Origin: Stygiobacter electus
GTDB taxonomy: Bacteria; Bacteroidota; Ignavibacteria; Ignavibacteriales; Melioribacteraceae
Assembly: GCA_029210465.1 (NCBI GenBank)
Contig: JARGDL010000006.1
Location: 1-64,000 of the forward strand
Length of the DNA: 64,000 nt
Direction: 5' to 3'
Part shown: positions 34,726 through 44,136 of the stretch, in pieces
Numbering within the stretch: position 1 is the stretch's first letter
Layout: every line of letters starts with the position of its first letter
Notes under the pieces: generated by a model
The model's database searches: none
Seen by the model: only the letters and a program-made list of their open reading frames with translations
Told to the model about the DNA's origin: nothing
Position numbers and translations under genes: made by a program

Positions 34726-35644
34726 ATTAATCATTGGTTCACGCGGAAGCGAGCTTGCACTTTGGCAGGCAAACTTTGTAAAGAATGAATTAGAAAGAAA
34801 AAACAAAAACCTTTTTGTTGAAATAAAAATAATTAATACTAAAGGTGATAAAATTTTAGATGTAGCACTTTCTAAAATTGGTGATAAAGGTTTATTCACA
34901 AAAGAATTGGAAAAGGAATTATTAGTTGGAAATATTGATATTGCCGTTCATAGCTTGAAAGACTTACAGACCGAAATTCCGAAAGGACTAATTTTAACTG
35001 CGGTCACTAAACGTCATCCCGTTGAAGATGTTTTAATATCAAAGAAAAATAAAACAACAATTTCTTCATTAAAAGAGAATGCAATTGTTGCAACTGGTTC
35101 CTTAAGAAGAAAAGCTCAACTTTTGCATATACGTCCTGATGTTAAAACTGTGGAATTAAGAGGTAATGTTCCTACAAGAATTAAAAAATTTTTAGAATCA
35201 GATTGGGATGCAATTATTCTTGCAAGAGCTGGAGTTGAAAGACTAAAACTATCTAAATACATTTCATCATACATTCCAATAAAAGAAATTTTACCTGCGG
35301 TTGGGCAAGGTGCATTAGGAATTGAAATAAAAGAAGATAATTTTTTTGCTCAGAAAATTTTAGAATCAATTAATGATGAAAAAACTTTTGTTGAGGTTAG
35401 AGCTGAAAGGGCTTTATTAAAAAAATTGGAAGGCGGTTGCCAAGTGCCAATTGGTGCTTATGCTGAGTTGAAGAGAAATGGTTTGTATTTAGATGCTGTT
35501 GTTGTTTCACTTGATGGTTCAATGACATTTCGTAAAAAAATTCGTGGCTCAAAAAAAGACCCTGAAAAAGTTGGAGAAAAATTAGCTAATCAACTATTGA
35601 AAGCTGGGGCTTCTATTATTCTTAAAGAAATTTATAATAAATAA
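34712..35644 (+). CDS. hemC: Hydroxymethylbilane synthase (porphobilinogen deaminase)
   Basis: 310 residues. IGSRGSELALWQANFV at the N-terminus, HSLKDLQTEIPKGL, GTGSLRRKAQL-like ATGSLRRKAQL, and LEGGCQVPIGAYA, where Cys carries the dipyrromethane cofactor. It polymerises four porphobilinogens to hydroxymethylbilane. Overlaps hemA by 14 bp and precedes hemD by 2 bp. Cytoplasmic, full length. Confidence 0.96.
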   Translation: MKINKLIIGSRGSELALWQANFVKNELERKNKNLFVEIKIINTKGDKILDVALSKIGDKGLFTKELEKELLVGNIDIAVHSLKDLQTEIPKGLILTAVTKRHPVEDVLISKKNKTTISSLKENAIVATGSLRRKAQLLHIRPDVKTVELRGNVPTRIKKFLESDWDAIILARAGVERLKLSKYISSYIPIKEILPAVGQGALGIEIKEDNFFAQKILESINDEKTFVEVRAERALLKKLEGGCQVPIGAYAELKRNGLYLDAVVVSLDGSMTFRKKIRGSKKDPEKVGEKLANQLLKAGASIILKEIYNK

Positions 35645-35646
35645 AA

Positions 35647-36426
35647 TTGAAAACGTTAGAAAACTCAAATATTTTTATTACAAAAAGTAAAGAAGAAATT
35701 ACAGCTAATTTTTTATCACTTGAAAATTATTGTAATAAGATTTTTTATATGCCAACAATAAAGATAAAATCATTAATTAGCGATGAAATTTATAATGAAT
35801 TAAAGAACAAATTTGAAAAGTTTGATTACATTATATTTACCTCAAAAAATTCTGTTGAAGTATTTGCTGACTTTTTGACTCAAGAAAAAAAATTAATAAC
35901 CAATAAAATTATAGTTGCTATTGGTGATGCAACATCAAAAAAATGTGCAGAATTAAATTTATCTGTTAACATTATTCCTGATAATTTCAGTGCCGAAGGT
36001 TTAATCACTTATTTTTCTAAAATAAATGTCAAAGGAAAATATTTTTTAATTCCGACTTCTAAACTTGCTACAAATGAATTAAAAAATGCTTTAGAAAAAT
36101 TTGGAGCTATTGTTGATTCTATCAATATTTATGATGTTGTTCCTAACTATGAAATAAAAAATATTATTAGTGAAACTGAACTAAATACAATAGATATTTA
36201 TGCATTTACAAGTCCATCTTCATTTAAGTACTTTTTAACTGTTTTTGAAATAGATGATATTGACAAATTCTTTAATAAAAAAATTATTTGTGCAATTGGT
36301 AAAACAACTGAAAAAGCAATCAATAATTATGAGTTGAATGTTAACGTTGTTCCCCAAAATTATTCTTTAGATTTTTTAGCAGAAGCAATAATCAAGTTTT
36401 ATAAACTTCAAAAAAATATTGTTTAA
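35647..36426 (+). CDS. hemD: Uroporphyrinogen-III synthase, TTG start
   Basis: 259 residues. The family is weakly conserved, but IFITKSKEE at the start, FDYIIFTSKNSVEVFAD, GDATSKKCAEL, and later DIYAFTSPSSFKYFL and CAIGKTTEKAI give the two-domain HemD pattern. The only start that keeps the first strand is TTG at 35647, 2 bp after the hemC stop; the next ATG would remove about 34 residues. It closes hydroxymethylbilane to uroporphyrinogen III. Overlap with the annotated beginning of hemE is avoided by the later hemE start. Confidence 0.9.
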   Translation: MKTLENSNIFITKSKEEITANFLSLENYCNKIFYMPTIKIKSLISDEIYNELKNKFEKFDYIIFTSKNSVEVFADFLTQEKKLITNKIIVAIGDATSKKCAELNLSVNIIPDNFSAEGLITYFSKINVKGKYFLIPTSKLATNELKNALEKFGAIVDSINIYDVVPNYEIKNIISETELNTIDIYAFTSPSSFKYFLTVFEIDDIDKFFNKKIICAIGKTTEKAINNYELNVNVVPQNYSLDFLAEAIIKFYKLQKNIV

Positions 36427-36436
36427 TGGAGGATAT

Positions 36437-37489
36437 TTGACATCTTTAAAAAATGATCTCTTTTTAAGAGCTTGTAAAAAATTACCTATTGAAAGAACAC
36501 CTATTTGGATTATGCGACAAGCTGGAAGATATTTACGTGAGTATCGTGCTGTAAGAGAAAAAGCTGATTTTTTAACTATGTGTAAAACTCCCGAACTTGC
36601 TGCTGAAGTCACAATACAACCCGTTGATATTATTGGTGTTGACGCTGCGATAATTTTTTCGGATATACTTGTAATTCCAGAAGCTATGGGAATGACTCTT
36701 GAAATGATTGAATCAAAAGGACCAAAACTTTATGACCCGATTAGAAATATTGATCAAATTGATAAACTTAAAAAAATAGATCCAACACAAGATTTAAATT
36801 ACGTACTCAATGCAGTTTCTTTAACAAAAAAAGAATTAAATAATCGTGTTCCATTAATTGGATTTTCTGGTTCGCCATGGACATTAATGACTTACATGGT
36901 TGAAGGTGGTGGTTCAAAAAATTTTTCTGAAATAAAAAAATTTATTTACAATCAACCAAAAGCTGCTCATAAACTTTTAGATTTAATTTCTGATAATGTT
37001 GCTGATTATTTATCTGCTAAAATCGAAGCTGGTGTCAATGCAGTTCAGATATTTGATACTTGGGGCGGAATTTTATCACCGAATGATTTTAATGAGTTTT
37101 CATTGCAGTATATTCAAAAAGTAATTTCAAAAATTAATAGAAATGACGAACCAATTATTGTGTTTGCAAAAGGGGTTCATTTTCTTTTAGATAAACTTGC
37201 AACATCTGGCGCTGATGTTATTGGTTTAGATTGGACAATGAACTTGGGTGAAGTTCGAAATAAAATTGGTGATAAAGTTGCACTGCAAGGTAATTTAGAT
37301 CCTACTATTCTCTATGCTGACGATGAAAAAATTAAAGAAGAAACAAAAAATATTTTATCTTCGTATGGTTTTGGAAGCGGACATATTTTTAATTTAGGAC
37401 ATGGAATTTTACCAGATGTTAATCCATCGAAAGCAAAATATTTAGTTGAAGTTGTTAAAAAAGAAAGTAAAATTTTTCATAAGGTATAA
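36437..37489 (+). CDS. hemE: Uroporphyrinogen decarboxylase, TTG start
   Basis: About 350 residues. RTPIWIMRQAGRYLREYRAVREK is the conserved N-terminal signature, followed by the IIFSDILVIPEAMGM and QIFDTWGGILSP motifs. I prefer TTG at 36437, because GGAGG at 36428-36432 sits just before it and it avoids overlap with hemD; an upstream in-frame TTG at 36419 would overlap hemD and translate the Shine-Dalgarno. It removes four carboxyl groups, giving coproporphyrinogen III. Followed after 5 bp by hemN. Confidence 0.95.
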   Translation: MTSLKNDLFLRACKKLPIERTPIWIMRQAGRYLREYRAVREKADFLTMCKTPELAAEVTIQPVDIIGVDAAIIFSDILVIPEAMGMTLEMIESKGPKLYDPIRNIDQIDKLKKIDPTQDLNYVLNAVSLTKKELNNRVPLIGFSGSPWTLMTYMVEGGGSKNFSEIKKFIYNQPKAAHKLLDLISDNVADYLSAKIEAGVNAVQIFDTWGGILSPNDFNEFSLQYIQKVISKINRNDEPIIVFAKGVHFLLDKLATSGADVIGLDWTMNLGEVRNKIGDKVALQGNLDPTILYADDEKIKEETKNILSSYGFGSGHIFNLGHGILPDVNPSKAKYLVEVVKKESKIFHKV

Positions 37490-37494
37490 CAATT

Positions 37495-38865
37495 ATGTTT
37501 GAGATAAATTTAGATTTAATAAAAAAATATGACCGACCCGGTCCACGTTATACAAGTTACCCTACTGCCCCACAGTTTAATAATTCATTCACATCAGAAA
37601 AGTTTCTAGATGAAATTATAAGAACTAATAACGAACTCAATCCTCCAGATTTATCACTTTACTTTCATATTCCTTTTTGCGATACACTTTGTTACTTCTG
37701 CGGCTGTAATATGATAATTTCAAGAAACAGAGACCGAATAAAAAAATATACCGATTATCTGAAAGATGAAATTGATTTACTAAGAACTTATTTAAAGAAT
37801 GATCGGAATGTAGTACAAATTCATTGGGGTGGTGGAACTCCAACTCATTTAAATCCAGATGAAATTATTGACTTTAAAAATTATATCAATGATAATTTTA
37901 AAGTTGATCAAAACGCTGAACAAGGTTGTGAAATTGATCCACGTGGCTTAACTAAAGAACATTTGGAAGCTTTAAGATCTACTGGATTTAATAGAATCTC
38001 CATGGGCGTTCAGGATTTTAATGAACAAGTTCAAAAAGCAGTGAATAGAATTCAACCGGAAGAAATGACTCGCGAAGTAATTAATTGGGTTCGTGAATTA
38101 AAATTTCACAGTATGAACTTAGATTTAATTTATGGACTTCCACACCAATCTTTAAAATCATTTGAAAAAACTGTTGATGCAATAATTGATATTTCTCCCG
38201 ATAGAATTGCAGTATTTAATTATGCACATGTCCCTTGGCTCAAAAAACATATGGAATTAATAAAAGCAGAAGATTTACCTAAACCGGAAGAAAAACTTGA
38301 AATCTTAAAGATGACAATACAAAAACTTACTTCTGCCGGCTATGTGTTTATTGGTATGGATCATTTTGCAAAACCAAATGATGAATTGTCAATTGCTCTT
38401 AATGAAAAGAAATTGTACAGAAATTTTCAAGGTTATAGTACACATGCTGGAACTGATTTATATGCAATGGGAATTACTAGCATAAGTCAAATTGGTAGAT
38501 GCTATGCACAAAATGTTAAAAAAGAAAAAGATTATTTTGAAATGTTATCTAATGGAATATTTCCAGTTGAAAAAGGAGTTTATTTAACAGATGATGATTT
38601 ATTAAGAAGATATGTTATTACAAAAATTATGTGCGACTTCGAATTGGACTTTAACGAAGTTGAAAATAAATTTAACATTCATTTTGAAGATTATTTTAAT
38701 AGATCTTTAATTCATTTAAATGAATTTGTTGATGATGGACTGTTAAAAATTTCCAATCAAAAAATTAAAGTAACTGAAATGGGAAGATTAATGATTAGAA
38801 ATATTGCTATGAACTTTGATGCCTATTTAGAAAAGAGTAATGCAAAATTTTCCCGAACAGTTTAA
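37495..38865 (+). CDS. hemN: Oxygen-independent coproporphyrinogen III oxidase
   Basis: 456 residues. N-terminal IKKYDRPGPRYTSYPTAPQF, the radical SAM cysteines in FCDTLCYFCGCN, WGGGTPTHL, and HAGTDLYAMGITSIS typical of true HemN instead of HemW. It makes protoporphyrinogen IX without oxygen, in keeping with an anaerobic or facultative life. No aerobic HemF is seen in the window. The gene converges on an unrelated lipoprotein gene with no gap. Confidence 0.95.
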   Translation: MFEINLDLIKKYDRPGPRYTSYPTAPQFNNSFTSEKFLDEIIRTNNELNPPDLSLYFHIPFCDTLCYFCGCNMIISRNRDRIKKYTDYLKDEIDLLRTYLKNDRNVVQIHWGGGTPTHLNPDEIIDFKNYINDNFKVDQNAEQGCEIDPRGLTKEHLEALRSTGFNRISMGVQDFNEQVQKAVNRIQPEEMTREVINWVRELKFHSMNLDLIYGLPHQSLKSFEKTVDAIIDISPDRIAVFNYAHVPWLKKHMELIKAEDLPKPEEKLEILKMTIQKLTSAGYVFIGMDHFAKPNDELSIALNEKKLYRNFQGYSTHAGTDLYAMGITSISQIGRCYAQNVKKEKDYFEMLSNGIFPVEKGVYLTDDDLLRRYVITKIMCDFELDFNEVENKFNIHFEDYFNRSLIHLNEFVDDGLLKISNQKIKVTEMGRLMIRNIAMNFDAYLEKSNAKFSRTV

Positions 38866-39207
38866 TTATTTAGGTCCATCATCATCAACACGTAGATAAG
38901 GAGTAGCTCCATCTAACACAACAATTGTATATTTTCTCTCTTTTACTGTTGTAAAGTAAATATATGGTGATGCTTTTTCATTTTGTATTGTTGCAGTTGC
39001 TTGATGGTATCCTTCTTCAATTTCTTGATAGGATGTTGTTTGATTTGGCTCTACATCATTAATATTAATCGTGTTGTTATTTGCTGTTTTGATTTGAACA
39101 TTAGCTTTGTTGCTTCTTCTGTTTAATACTCTAATGCTTGGTGGTTGAGATGAACAAGCTGTAAAAACAATAATTAAGATTAATACTTTTACTAATAATT
39201 TTTTCAT
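38866..39207 (-). CDS. Small lipoprotein of unknown function inside the haem cluster
   Basis: 113 residues. Lipobox VFTAC (Cys18) at the end of a clear signal peptide. The mature part looks like one small beta-sandwich (VLNRRSNKANVQIKTANNNT, then YHQATATIQ and YTIVVLDGATPYLRVDDD), reminiscent of DUF4397-type domains, but I do not claim the family. It is antisense to the haem operon between hemN and hemH and must break or bypass the operon transcript. Confidence 0.65.
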   Translation of the reverse strand: MKKLLVKVLILIIVFTACSSQPPSIRVLNRRSNKANVQIKTANNNTININDVEPNQTTSYQEIEEGYHQATATIQNEKASPYIYFTTVKERKYTIVVLDGATPYLRVDDDGPK

Positions 39208-39243
39208 GACATTTTAATTTTTTTGTAAGAAAGATAATTATTT

Positions 39244-40203
39244 ATGGCTAATAATAAAACTGCCGTCGTACTTTTAAACTTAGGCGGACCAGATTCTTTA
39301 GATGCAGTACAATCTTTTTTATTCAATCTATTTTGTGATCCTGATATTTTTAAAATTCCAATTGGTCAAAAATTATTTGCTAAACTAATATCAAGTTTAA
39401 GATCAAAAAAAGTTAGAGAAGAGTATAAACTAATAGGCGGAAATTCCCCAATAAATTATTGGACAGAAATTCAAAGAGAAAAACTTCAAAAGAAACTTAA
39501 ATCACATTCAGATGATATTTTTGTTTTTACAGCTATGCGTTATTGGAATCCATTAATCAAAGATGTAGCTAATGAAATTCAAAAGGGAAATTTCAAGAAA
39601 GTAATATTACTTCCTCTGTACCCACACTACTCGATTACTACAACAGGTTCTTCTTTCAATGAATGGTTCAGATATTATTATGTTAATAAAGACGTTTTAA
39701 AAATCCATAACTACCACACAAATAAAAAATATATCGAAGCTATCAACGCAAGAATAGATGAATCATTAGAACTTTTTGATGATCAAATTAAGAAAGATGT
39801 TCAACTTGTTTTTAGTGCCCATGGAACACCAATAAGTTTAGTAAAGAAAGGTGATCCTTACTCGCATCAAATTAAAGAAACAATTAATGCCGTTATGAAA
39901 GCAAGAAACTACTCGCATGAATTTAATATATGTTTTCAAAGCAAAGTTGGACCAATGAAATGGCTTGAACCCTCAACTGATAAAATGATTGAAAAATTGG
40001 CAACAGAAAACAAAAAACATTTATTAGTCATTCCAATTAGTTTTGTATCAGATCACGTTGAAACTTTATACGAACTAAATATAGAATACAGGCACATTGC
40101 TGAAAAATCTGGTATTGAAAATTATATTGTCATGAATGGACTAAATGATTCTGATATTTTTGTTGATGCACTTTATGAACTTGTAATGAATGAACTTAAA
40201 TAA
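39244..40203 (+). CDS. hemH: Ferrochelatase
   Basis: 319 residues. LLNLGGPDSLDAVQSFLFNLFCD at the N-terminus, YPHYSITTTGSSF, then FSAHGTPISLVKKGDPY with the catalytic His, and FVSDHVETLYELNIEY. It inserts Fe2+ into protoporphyrin IX at the membrane. Together with the protoporphyrinogen oxidase in this cluster it defines the classical protoporphyrin-dependent route, not the coproporphyrin route. No CxC type iron-sulfur tail is evident. Confidence 0.95.
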   Translation: MANNKTAVVLLNLGGPDSLDAVQSFLFNLFCDPDIFKIPIGQKLFAKLISSLRSKKVREEYKLIGGNSPINYWTEIQREKLQKKLKSHSDDIFVFTAMRYWNPLIKDVANEIQKGNFKKVILLPLYPHYSITTTGSSFNEWFRYYYVNKDVLKIHNYHTNKKYIEAINARIDESLELFDDQIKKDVQLVFSAHGTPISLVKKGDPYSHQIKETINAVMKARNYSHEFNICFQSKVGPMKWLEPSTDKMIEKLATENKKHLLVIPISFVSDHVETLYELNIEYRHIAEKSGIENYIVMNGLNDSDIFVDALYELVMNELK

Positions 40204-40217
40204 ATTCAAGGTGTAAA

Positions 40218-42314
40218 ATGAAAGTAAAATATTTTTTAATAGTAATAATTTTATTGTTAACAATTAGTAAAGCACAAGAGAAGAATATGAATAATCCATT
40301 TTTTAAAGTTTGGAACACCCCTTTTAATACTCCACCATTTAGTCAAATAAAAATTGAAGATTTCCTTCCAGCTTTTGAAGAAGGAATGAAACAGCATAAA
40401 GATGAAATTCAAAAAATTATTGATAGCAAAGAAACACCTACATTTCAAAATACAATTGTTGAATTAGAAAAAAGTGGTGAGTTACTTACAAAAGTTGCAA
40501 ATGTATTTTATAATCTTAACAATACTATTACAAATGATGAGATGCAAAAGATTAATCAAGTTATAGCACCTAAACTTGCTAAACATAATGATGACATTAA
40601 GTTAAATGAAAAACTTTTTGAAAAAATAAAATCAATCTATTTGCAAAGAGAAAAATTGAATTTAACATCTGAAGAAAAACTTCTACTTGAAAATTATTAT
40701 TCAGATTTTGTTCGCGGCGGTGTTAATCTAACTGGTGAACAAAAAGAAAGATTTAGAAAAATAAACGAAGAACTTTCCGTACTCACTGTAAAATTTGGAG
40801 AATATATTTTAAAAGAAACAAATTCAATTGGGCTTGTAATTGAGAACAAAGATGATCTTATTGGTTTACCTGAAACAGTAATACAAGGTGCATTCGAAAC
40901 TGCAAAATCAAAAGGTCTTGATGGCAAATGGGCATTTACACTTCAAAGAGCAAGCTGGACTCCATTTTTACAATATTCTCCTAAACGCGAATTACGTGAA
41001 AAACTTTTCAAAGCTTACATCAATCGTGGTAATAATAACAATGAATTTGATACAAAAAATATTTTAAGAAAAATTGCTTCGTTAAGAGTTGAACGGGCAA
41101 ATCTTTTAGGTTTTAAAACCCATGCCGATTTCAAGCTTGAAAAAAACATGGCTAAAAATCCTGAAACTGTTTTTAAATTCTTAAATGATCTTTGGATTCC
41201 TGCAATTAAAAAAGCAAAATCTGAAGCTGATGAAATGCAAAAATTAATTTATAAAGAAGGAAACAACTTTAAATTGCAACCTTGGGATTGGTGGTACTAT
41301 GCAGAAAAAGTTAAAAAAGAAAAGTATGATCTCGATGAATCAATGTTACGTCCTTATTTCAAATTAGAAAATGTTATTTCTGGAGTTTTTGATGTTGCTA
41401 ATAAATTATATGGTTTACAATTTGTTGAAAGAAATGATATTGAAACTTACCATCCTGATGTAAAAGTTTTTGAAGTTAAAGAATCAAATGGAAAGCATGT
41501 TGGAATTCTTTACACAGATTATTTCCCACGTGACTCAAAAGAAAGTGGTGCTTGGTGCAGTAGTTTTCGTGATCAATCAAATATAAATAATAAATTTATT
41601 ACACCTTTAGTAACAAATTGCGGTAATTTTTCAAAACCTACAACTGATAAACCAGCTTTATTAAGTTTAGATGAAGTGAATACTTTATTCCATGAATTTG
41701 GACATGCACTTCATAGTTTATTAAATGTTACAGTTTATCCAAATGGTAAACGTGTTCCAATTGATTTTGTTGAGCTTCCTTCACAAATAATGGAAAACTG
41801 GGCTACCCATCCACAAGTATTAAAAATGTATGCAAAACATTATCAAACTAATGAGCCAATGCCAGATGAATTAATTCAAAAAATTGAAAATGCAAAATTA
41901 TTTAATCAAGGGTTTGAAACGGTAGAATATTTAGCAGCATCTTTTCTTGATATGTATTGGCATACACTAACTGATACAACAGAGCAAGATGTAATTTCAT
42001 TTGAAAAAAATGTTTTAAATAAAATTGGTTTAATTCCTGAAATTGAATCACGTTACCAAAGCACAAATTTTTTGCACATCTTTAGTGGTGATGGATATTC
42101 TTCTGGATATTATGGATACATTTGGGCTGCGGTATTAGATGCTGACGCTTTTGCAGCATTTGAAGAAACAAGTTTATTTGATAAAGAAACTGCAAAAAAA
42201 TTCAGAACTCTTTTAGAAAAATCTGGCACTATCGAACCGATGGAATTATACAAACAGTTTCGTGGCCGTGAACCTAAAGTTGATGCTTTGTTAAAAAATC
42301 GTGGATTGAATTAA
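40218..42314 (+). CDS. M3-family metallopeptidase (peptidyl-dipeptidase Dcp-like), exported
   Basis: 698 residues with a signal peptide (about 1-20). The zinc motif is FHEFGHALH, with the downstream FVELPSQIMENW glutamate ligand segment, both standard for the M3 thimet oligopeptidase/Dcp family. Length fits Dcp. It would cut dipeptides from oligopeptides in the periplasm. Sandwiched between hemH (14 bp) and the protoporphyrinogen oxidase gene (1 bp), so it is co-transcribed with haem genes without an obvious metabolic link. Confidence 0.9.
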   Translation: MKVKYFLIVIILLLTISKAQEKNMNNPFFKVWNTPFNTPPFSQIKIEDFLPAFEEGMKQHKDEIQKIIDSKETPTFQNTIVELEKSGELLTKVANVFYNLNNTITNDEMQKINQVIAPKLAKHNDDIKLNEKLFEKIKSIYLQREKLNLTSEEKLLLENYYSDFVRGGVNLTGEQKERFRKINEELSVLTVKFGEYILKETNSIGLVIENKDDLIGLPETVIQGAFETAKSKGLDGKWAFTLQRASWTPFLQYSPKRELREKLFKAYINRGNNNNEFDTKNILRKIASLRVERANLLGFKTHADFKLEKNMAKNPETVFKFLNDLWIPAIKKAKSEADEMQKLIYKEGNNFKLQPWDWWYYAEKVKKEKYDLDESMLRPYFKLENVISGVFDVANKLYGLQFVERNDIETYHPDVKVFEVKESNGKHVGILYTDYFPRDSKESGAWCSSFRDQSNINNKFITPLVTNCGNFSKPTTDKPALLSLDEVNTLFHEFGHALHSLLNVTVYPNGKRVPIDFVELPSQIMENWATHPQVLKMYAKHYQTNEPMPDELIQKIENAKLFNQGFETVEYLAASFLDMYWHTLTDTTEQDVISFEKNVLNKIGLIPEIESRYQSTNFLHIFSGDGYSSGYYGYIWAAVLDADAFAAFEETSLFDKETAKKFRTLLEKSGTIEPMELYKQFRGREPKVDALLKNRGLN

Positions 42315-42315
42315 T

Positions 42316-43680
42316 ATGAAAAAAGTTGCAGTTCTCGGTGCTGGCATCTCAGGATTATCAACAGCATACTGGCTTAAAAAAAATAATTTTGATTTTGTTG
42401 TTCTTGAAAAAGAAAATTATGTCGGCGGTTCAATGCAAACAATTCGCAAAGATGGATTTCAAATTGATTTTGGCCCAAACAGCGGATTGGAAACAACCCC
42501 AATAATTCGCCAGATTGTTGATGATATTGGCTTTGCAAATGAAATGGTTTATGCAAGTGATTCTGCCAACAAAAGATATATTTTAAGAAATGATACTTTG
42601 CATGCACTGCCAACTTCTCCACCAGCATTCTTAAGCACAAAATTATTTTCCACTAAAGCAAAACTAAGATTGTTTGCCGAACCATTCATCGGTAAATCAG
42701 CAGATGGTTATTATCAAAGTATGTCTGATTTTGTAAGAAGAAGACTTGGACAGGAATTTCTTGATTATGCAATTGATCCTTTTGTAAGCGGAGTTTTTGC
42801 AGGTGATCCGAATAAGTTAAGTGTGAAATCAGCTTTCCCAAAATTATATCGGCTCGAAGAAGTTTACGGCGGATTGATAAAAGGAATGATAAAAGGTGCG
42901 AAAGAAAGAAAACAGCGTGCTGAACAATCAAAGCAAAATGCAAAAATGTTTTCGTTTGTAAATGGAATGCAAAGTTTTGCAATTGCTATTGCTGATACAA
43001 TGAAAGAAAATATTTTACTGAATGCTGTTGCACAAAAAGTTGAAAAGCAAAATGAAAAATGGAAAATTAATTATTCACAAAATGGTGAATTAAAAGAATT
43101 AGTTGTTGATTATATTATTTCAACTATACCAGTTTATGCAGCAGAAAAATTATTCACACCGATTGATAAAGAATTTCAAAGTCATGCAAATGAAATTTAT
43201 TATCCGCCGGTTATGGTTCTTTATTTAGGTTACAAAAAATCACAAGTCGAAACACCGCTTGATGGCTTTGGATATTTAATTCCATCAAAAGAAAAGAAAA
43301 ATTATCTTGGTGCAATCTGGAGTTCTGCAATTTTTCCAAATCGTTGTGATGATGACAAAGCAGCATTCACTTTATTTGTAGGTGGTGCTCGTTCACCTCA
43401 TTTATTTGAAATGGGAAATGAAAAACTTGTTGAAATTGTAATCAAAGAATTTCATGAAACGATGAAAATTATTGGCGATCCAATTTTGATTGAATATAAA
43501 CATTGGCAAAAAGCAATTCCGCAATACAATATTGGTTACATTGAACATGAAAACTATTTTGACAAATTTGAACGTGAGAATAAAGGAATAATCCTAAGCG
43601 GAAATTACCGTGGTGGAATTTCTGTCGGAGACTGCATCAAGAATTCGGAAATAAACTATAATAAAATAATTGCAAATTGA
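42316..43680 (+). CDS. hemG: Protoporphyrinogen oxidase (HemY type)
   Basis: 454 residues. FAD-binding VAVLGAGISGLSTAYWL at the N-terminus, VGGSMQTIRKDGFQIDFGPNS, and FVSGVFAGDPNKLSVKSAFP, then a C-terminal GIILSGNYRGGISVGDCIKN, all of the FAD-dependent protoporphyrinogen oxidase family. It forms protoporphyrin IX for HemH. Its last codons and stop lie in the first copy of a 14-bp repeat whose second copy begins the four-helix-bundle insertion. Codon usage shows more G/C-containing alternatives here than in hemE or hemN. Confidence 0.93.
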   Translation: MKKVAVLGAGISGLSTAYWLKKNNFDFVVLEKENYVGGSMQTIRKDGFQIDFGPNSGLETTPIIRQIVDDIGFANEMVYASDSANKRYILRNDTLHALPTSPPAFLSTKLFSTKAKLRLFAEPFIGKSADGYYQSMSDFVRRRLGQEFLDYAIDPFVSGVFAGDPNKLSVKSAFPKLYRLEEVYGGLIKGMIKGAKERKQRAEQSKQNAKMFSFVNGMQSFAIAIADTMKENILLNAVAQKVEKQNEKWKINYSQNGELKELVVDYIISTIPVYAAEKLFTPIDKEFQSHANEIYYPPVMVLYLGYKKSQVETPLDGFGYLIPSKEKKNYLGAIWSSAIFPNRCDDDKAAFTLFVGGARSPHLFEMGNEKLVEIVIKEFHETMKIIGDPILIEYKHWQKAIPQYNIGYIEHENYFDKFERENKGIILSGNYRGGISVGDCIKNSEINYNKIIAN

Positions 43681-43694
43681 TAATTGCAAATTGA
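43667..43694 (+). repeat. Left pair of 14-bp repeats bounding the four-helix-bundle gene
   Basis: TAATTGCAAATTGA occurs twice in tandem, 43667-43680 and 43681-43694. The first copy contains the end of the protoporphyrinogen oxidase gene including its TGA stop. Inverted versions lie at 44095-44122 on the other side of the small gene. Confidence 0.85.
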
Positions 43695-43699
43695 TAATT

Positions 43700-44086
43700 A
43701 TGAAAGTATTTGAAAAACAAGTTGGTTATGGGAATCCGATTCTTACTAAAAGTTTTGAATTCGCTGTTGATATTACAAAATACTATTTGGATTCTGTAAA
43801 AAAAGATTTCTTGTTGAAAGATTTATTGCGACAATTACTACGAAGTGGGACATCAATTGGAGCAAATGTTTCTGAATCGCAGGAAGCAGTATCTAAAAAA
43901 GATTTCATAAATAAATTATCCATTGCTCTAAAAGAAGCAAAAGAAACTGAGTACTGGCTAAAGATATTAAATAAAACTGGAGTAGTATCTGAATCAGATT
44001 TTATAAAATTATCAGATGAATGCTCTCAAATAATTCGTCTTTTAATTTCGATTTTAAAAAAATTAAAAGAATCAAATGAATTATAA
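43700..44086 (+). CDS. Four-helix-bundle protein (23S rRNA intervening-sequence/S23 family)
   Basis: 128 residues from ATG at 43700, following the repeat; the longer in-frame start at 43670 lies inside the repeats and adds residues foreign to the family. The core reads LLRQLLRSGTSIGANVSESQEAVSKKDFINKLSIALKEAKETEYWL, the hallmark of S23/four-helix-bundle proteins found in intervening sequences of 23S rRNA and as isolated copies. Biochemical function is unknown. It interrupts the run from the oxidase gene to hemB and is bracketed by paired inverted repeats, so it looks like an inserted unit rather than a haem gene. Confidence 0.85.
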   Translation: MKVFEKQVGYGNPILTKSFEFAVDITKYYLDSVKKDFLLKDLLRQLLRSGTSIGANVSESQEAVSKKDFINKLSIALKEAKETEYWLKILNKTGVVSESDFIKLSDECSQIIRLLISILKKLKESNEL

Positions 44087-44094
44087 ATTAATTA

Positions 44095-44122
44095 GCAATT
44101 TGCAATTATCAATTTTCAATTA
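44095..44122 (-). repeat. Right pair of 14-bp repeats, inverted relative to the left pair
   Basis: GCAATTTGCAATTA (44095-44108) and TCAATTTTCAATTA (44109-44122) are the complement of the left unit with one mismatch each. They end 14 bp before the hemB ATG and keep its Shine-Dalgarno AGAGG intact. Confidence 0.82.
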
Positions 44123-44136
44123 AAAAAGAGGTTTCT

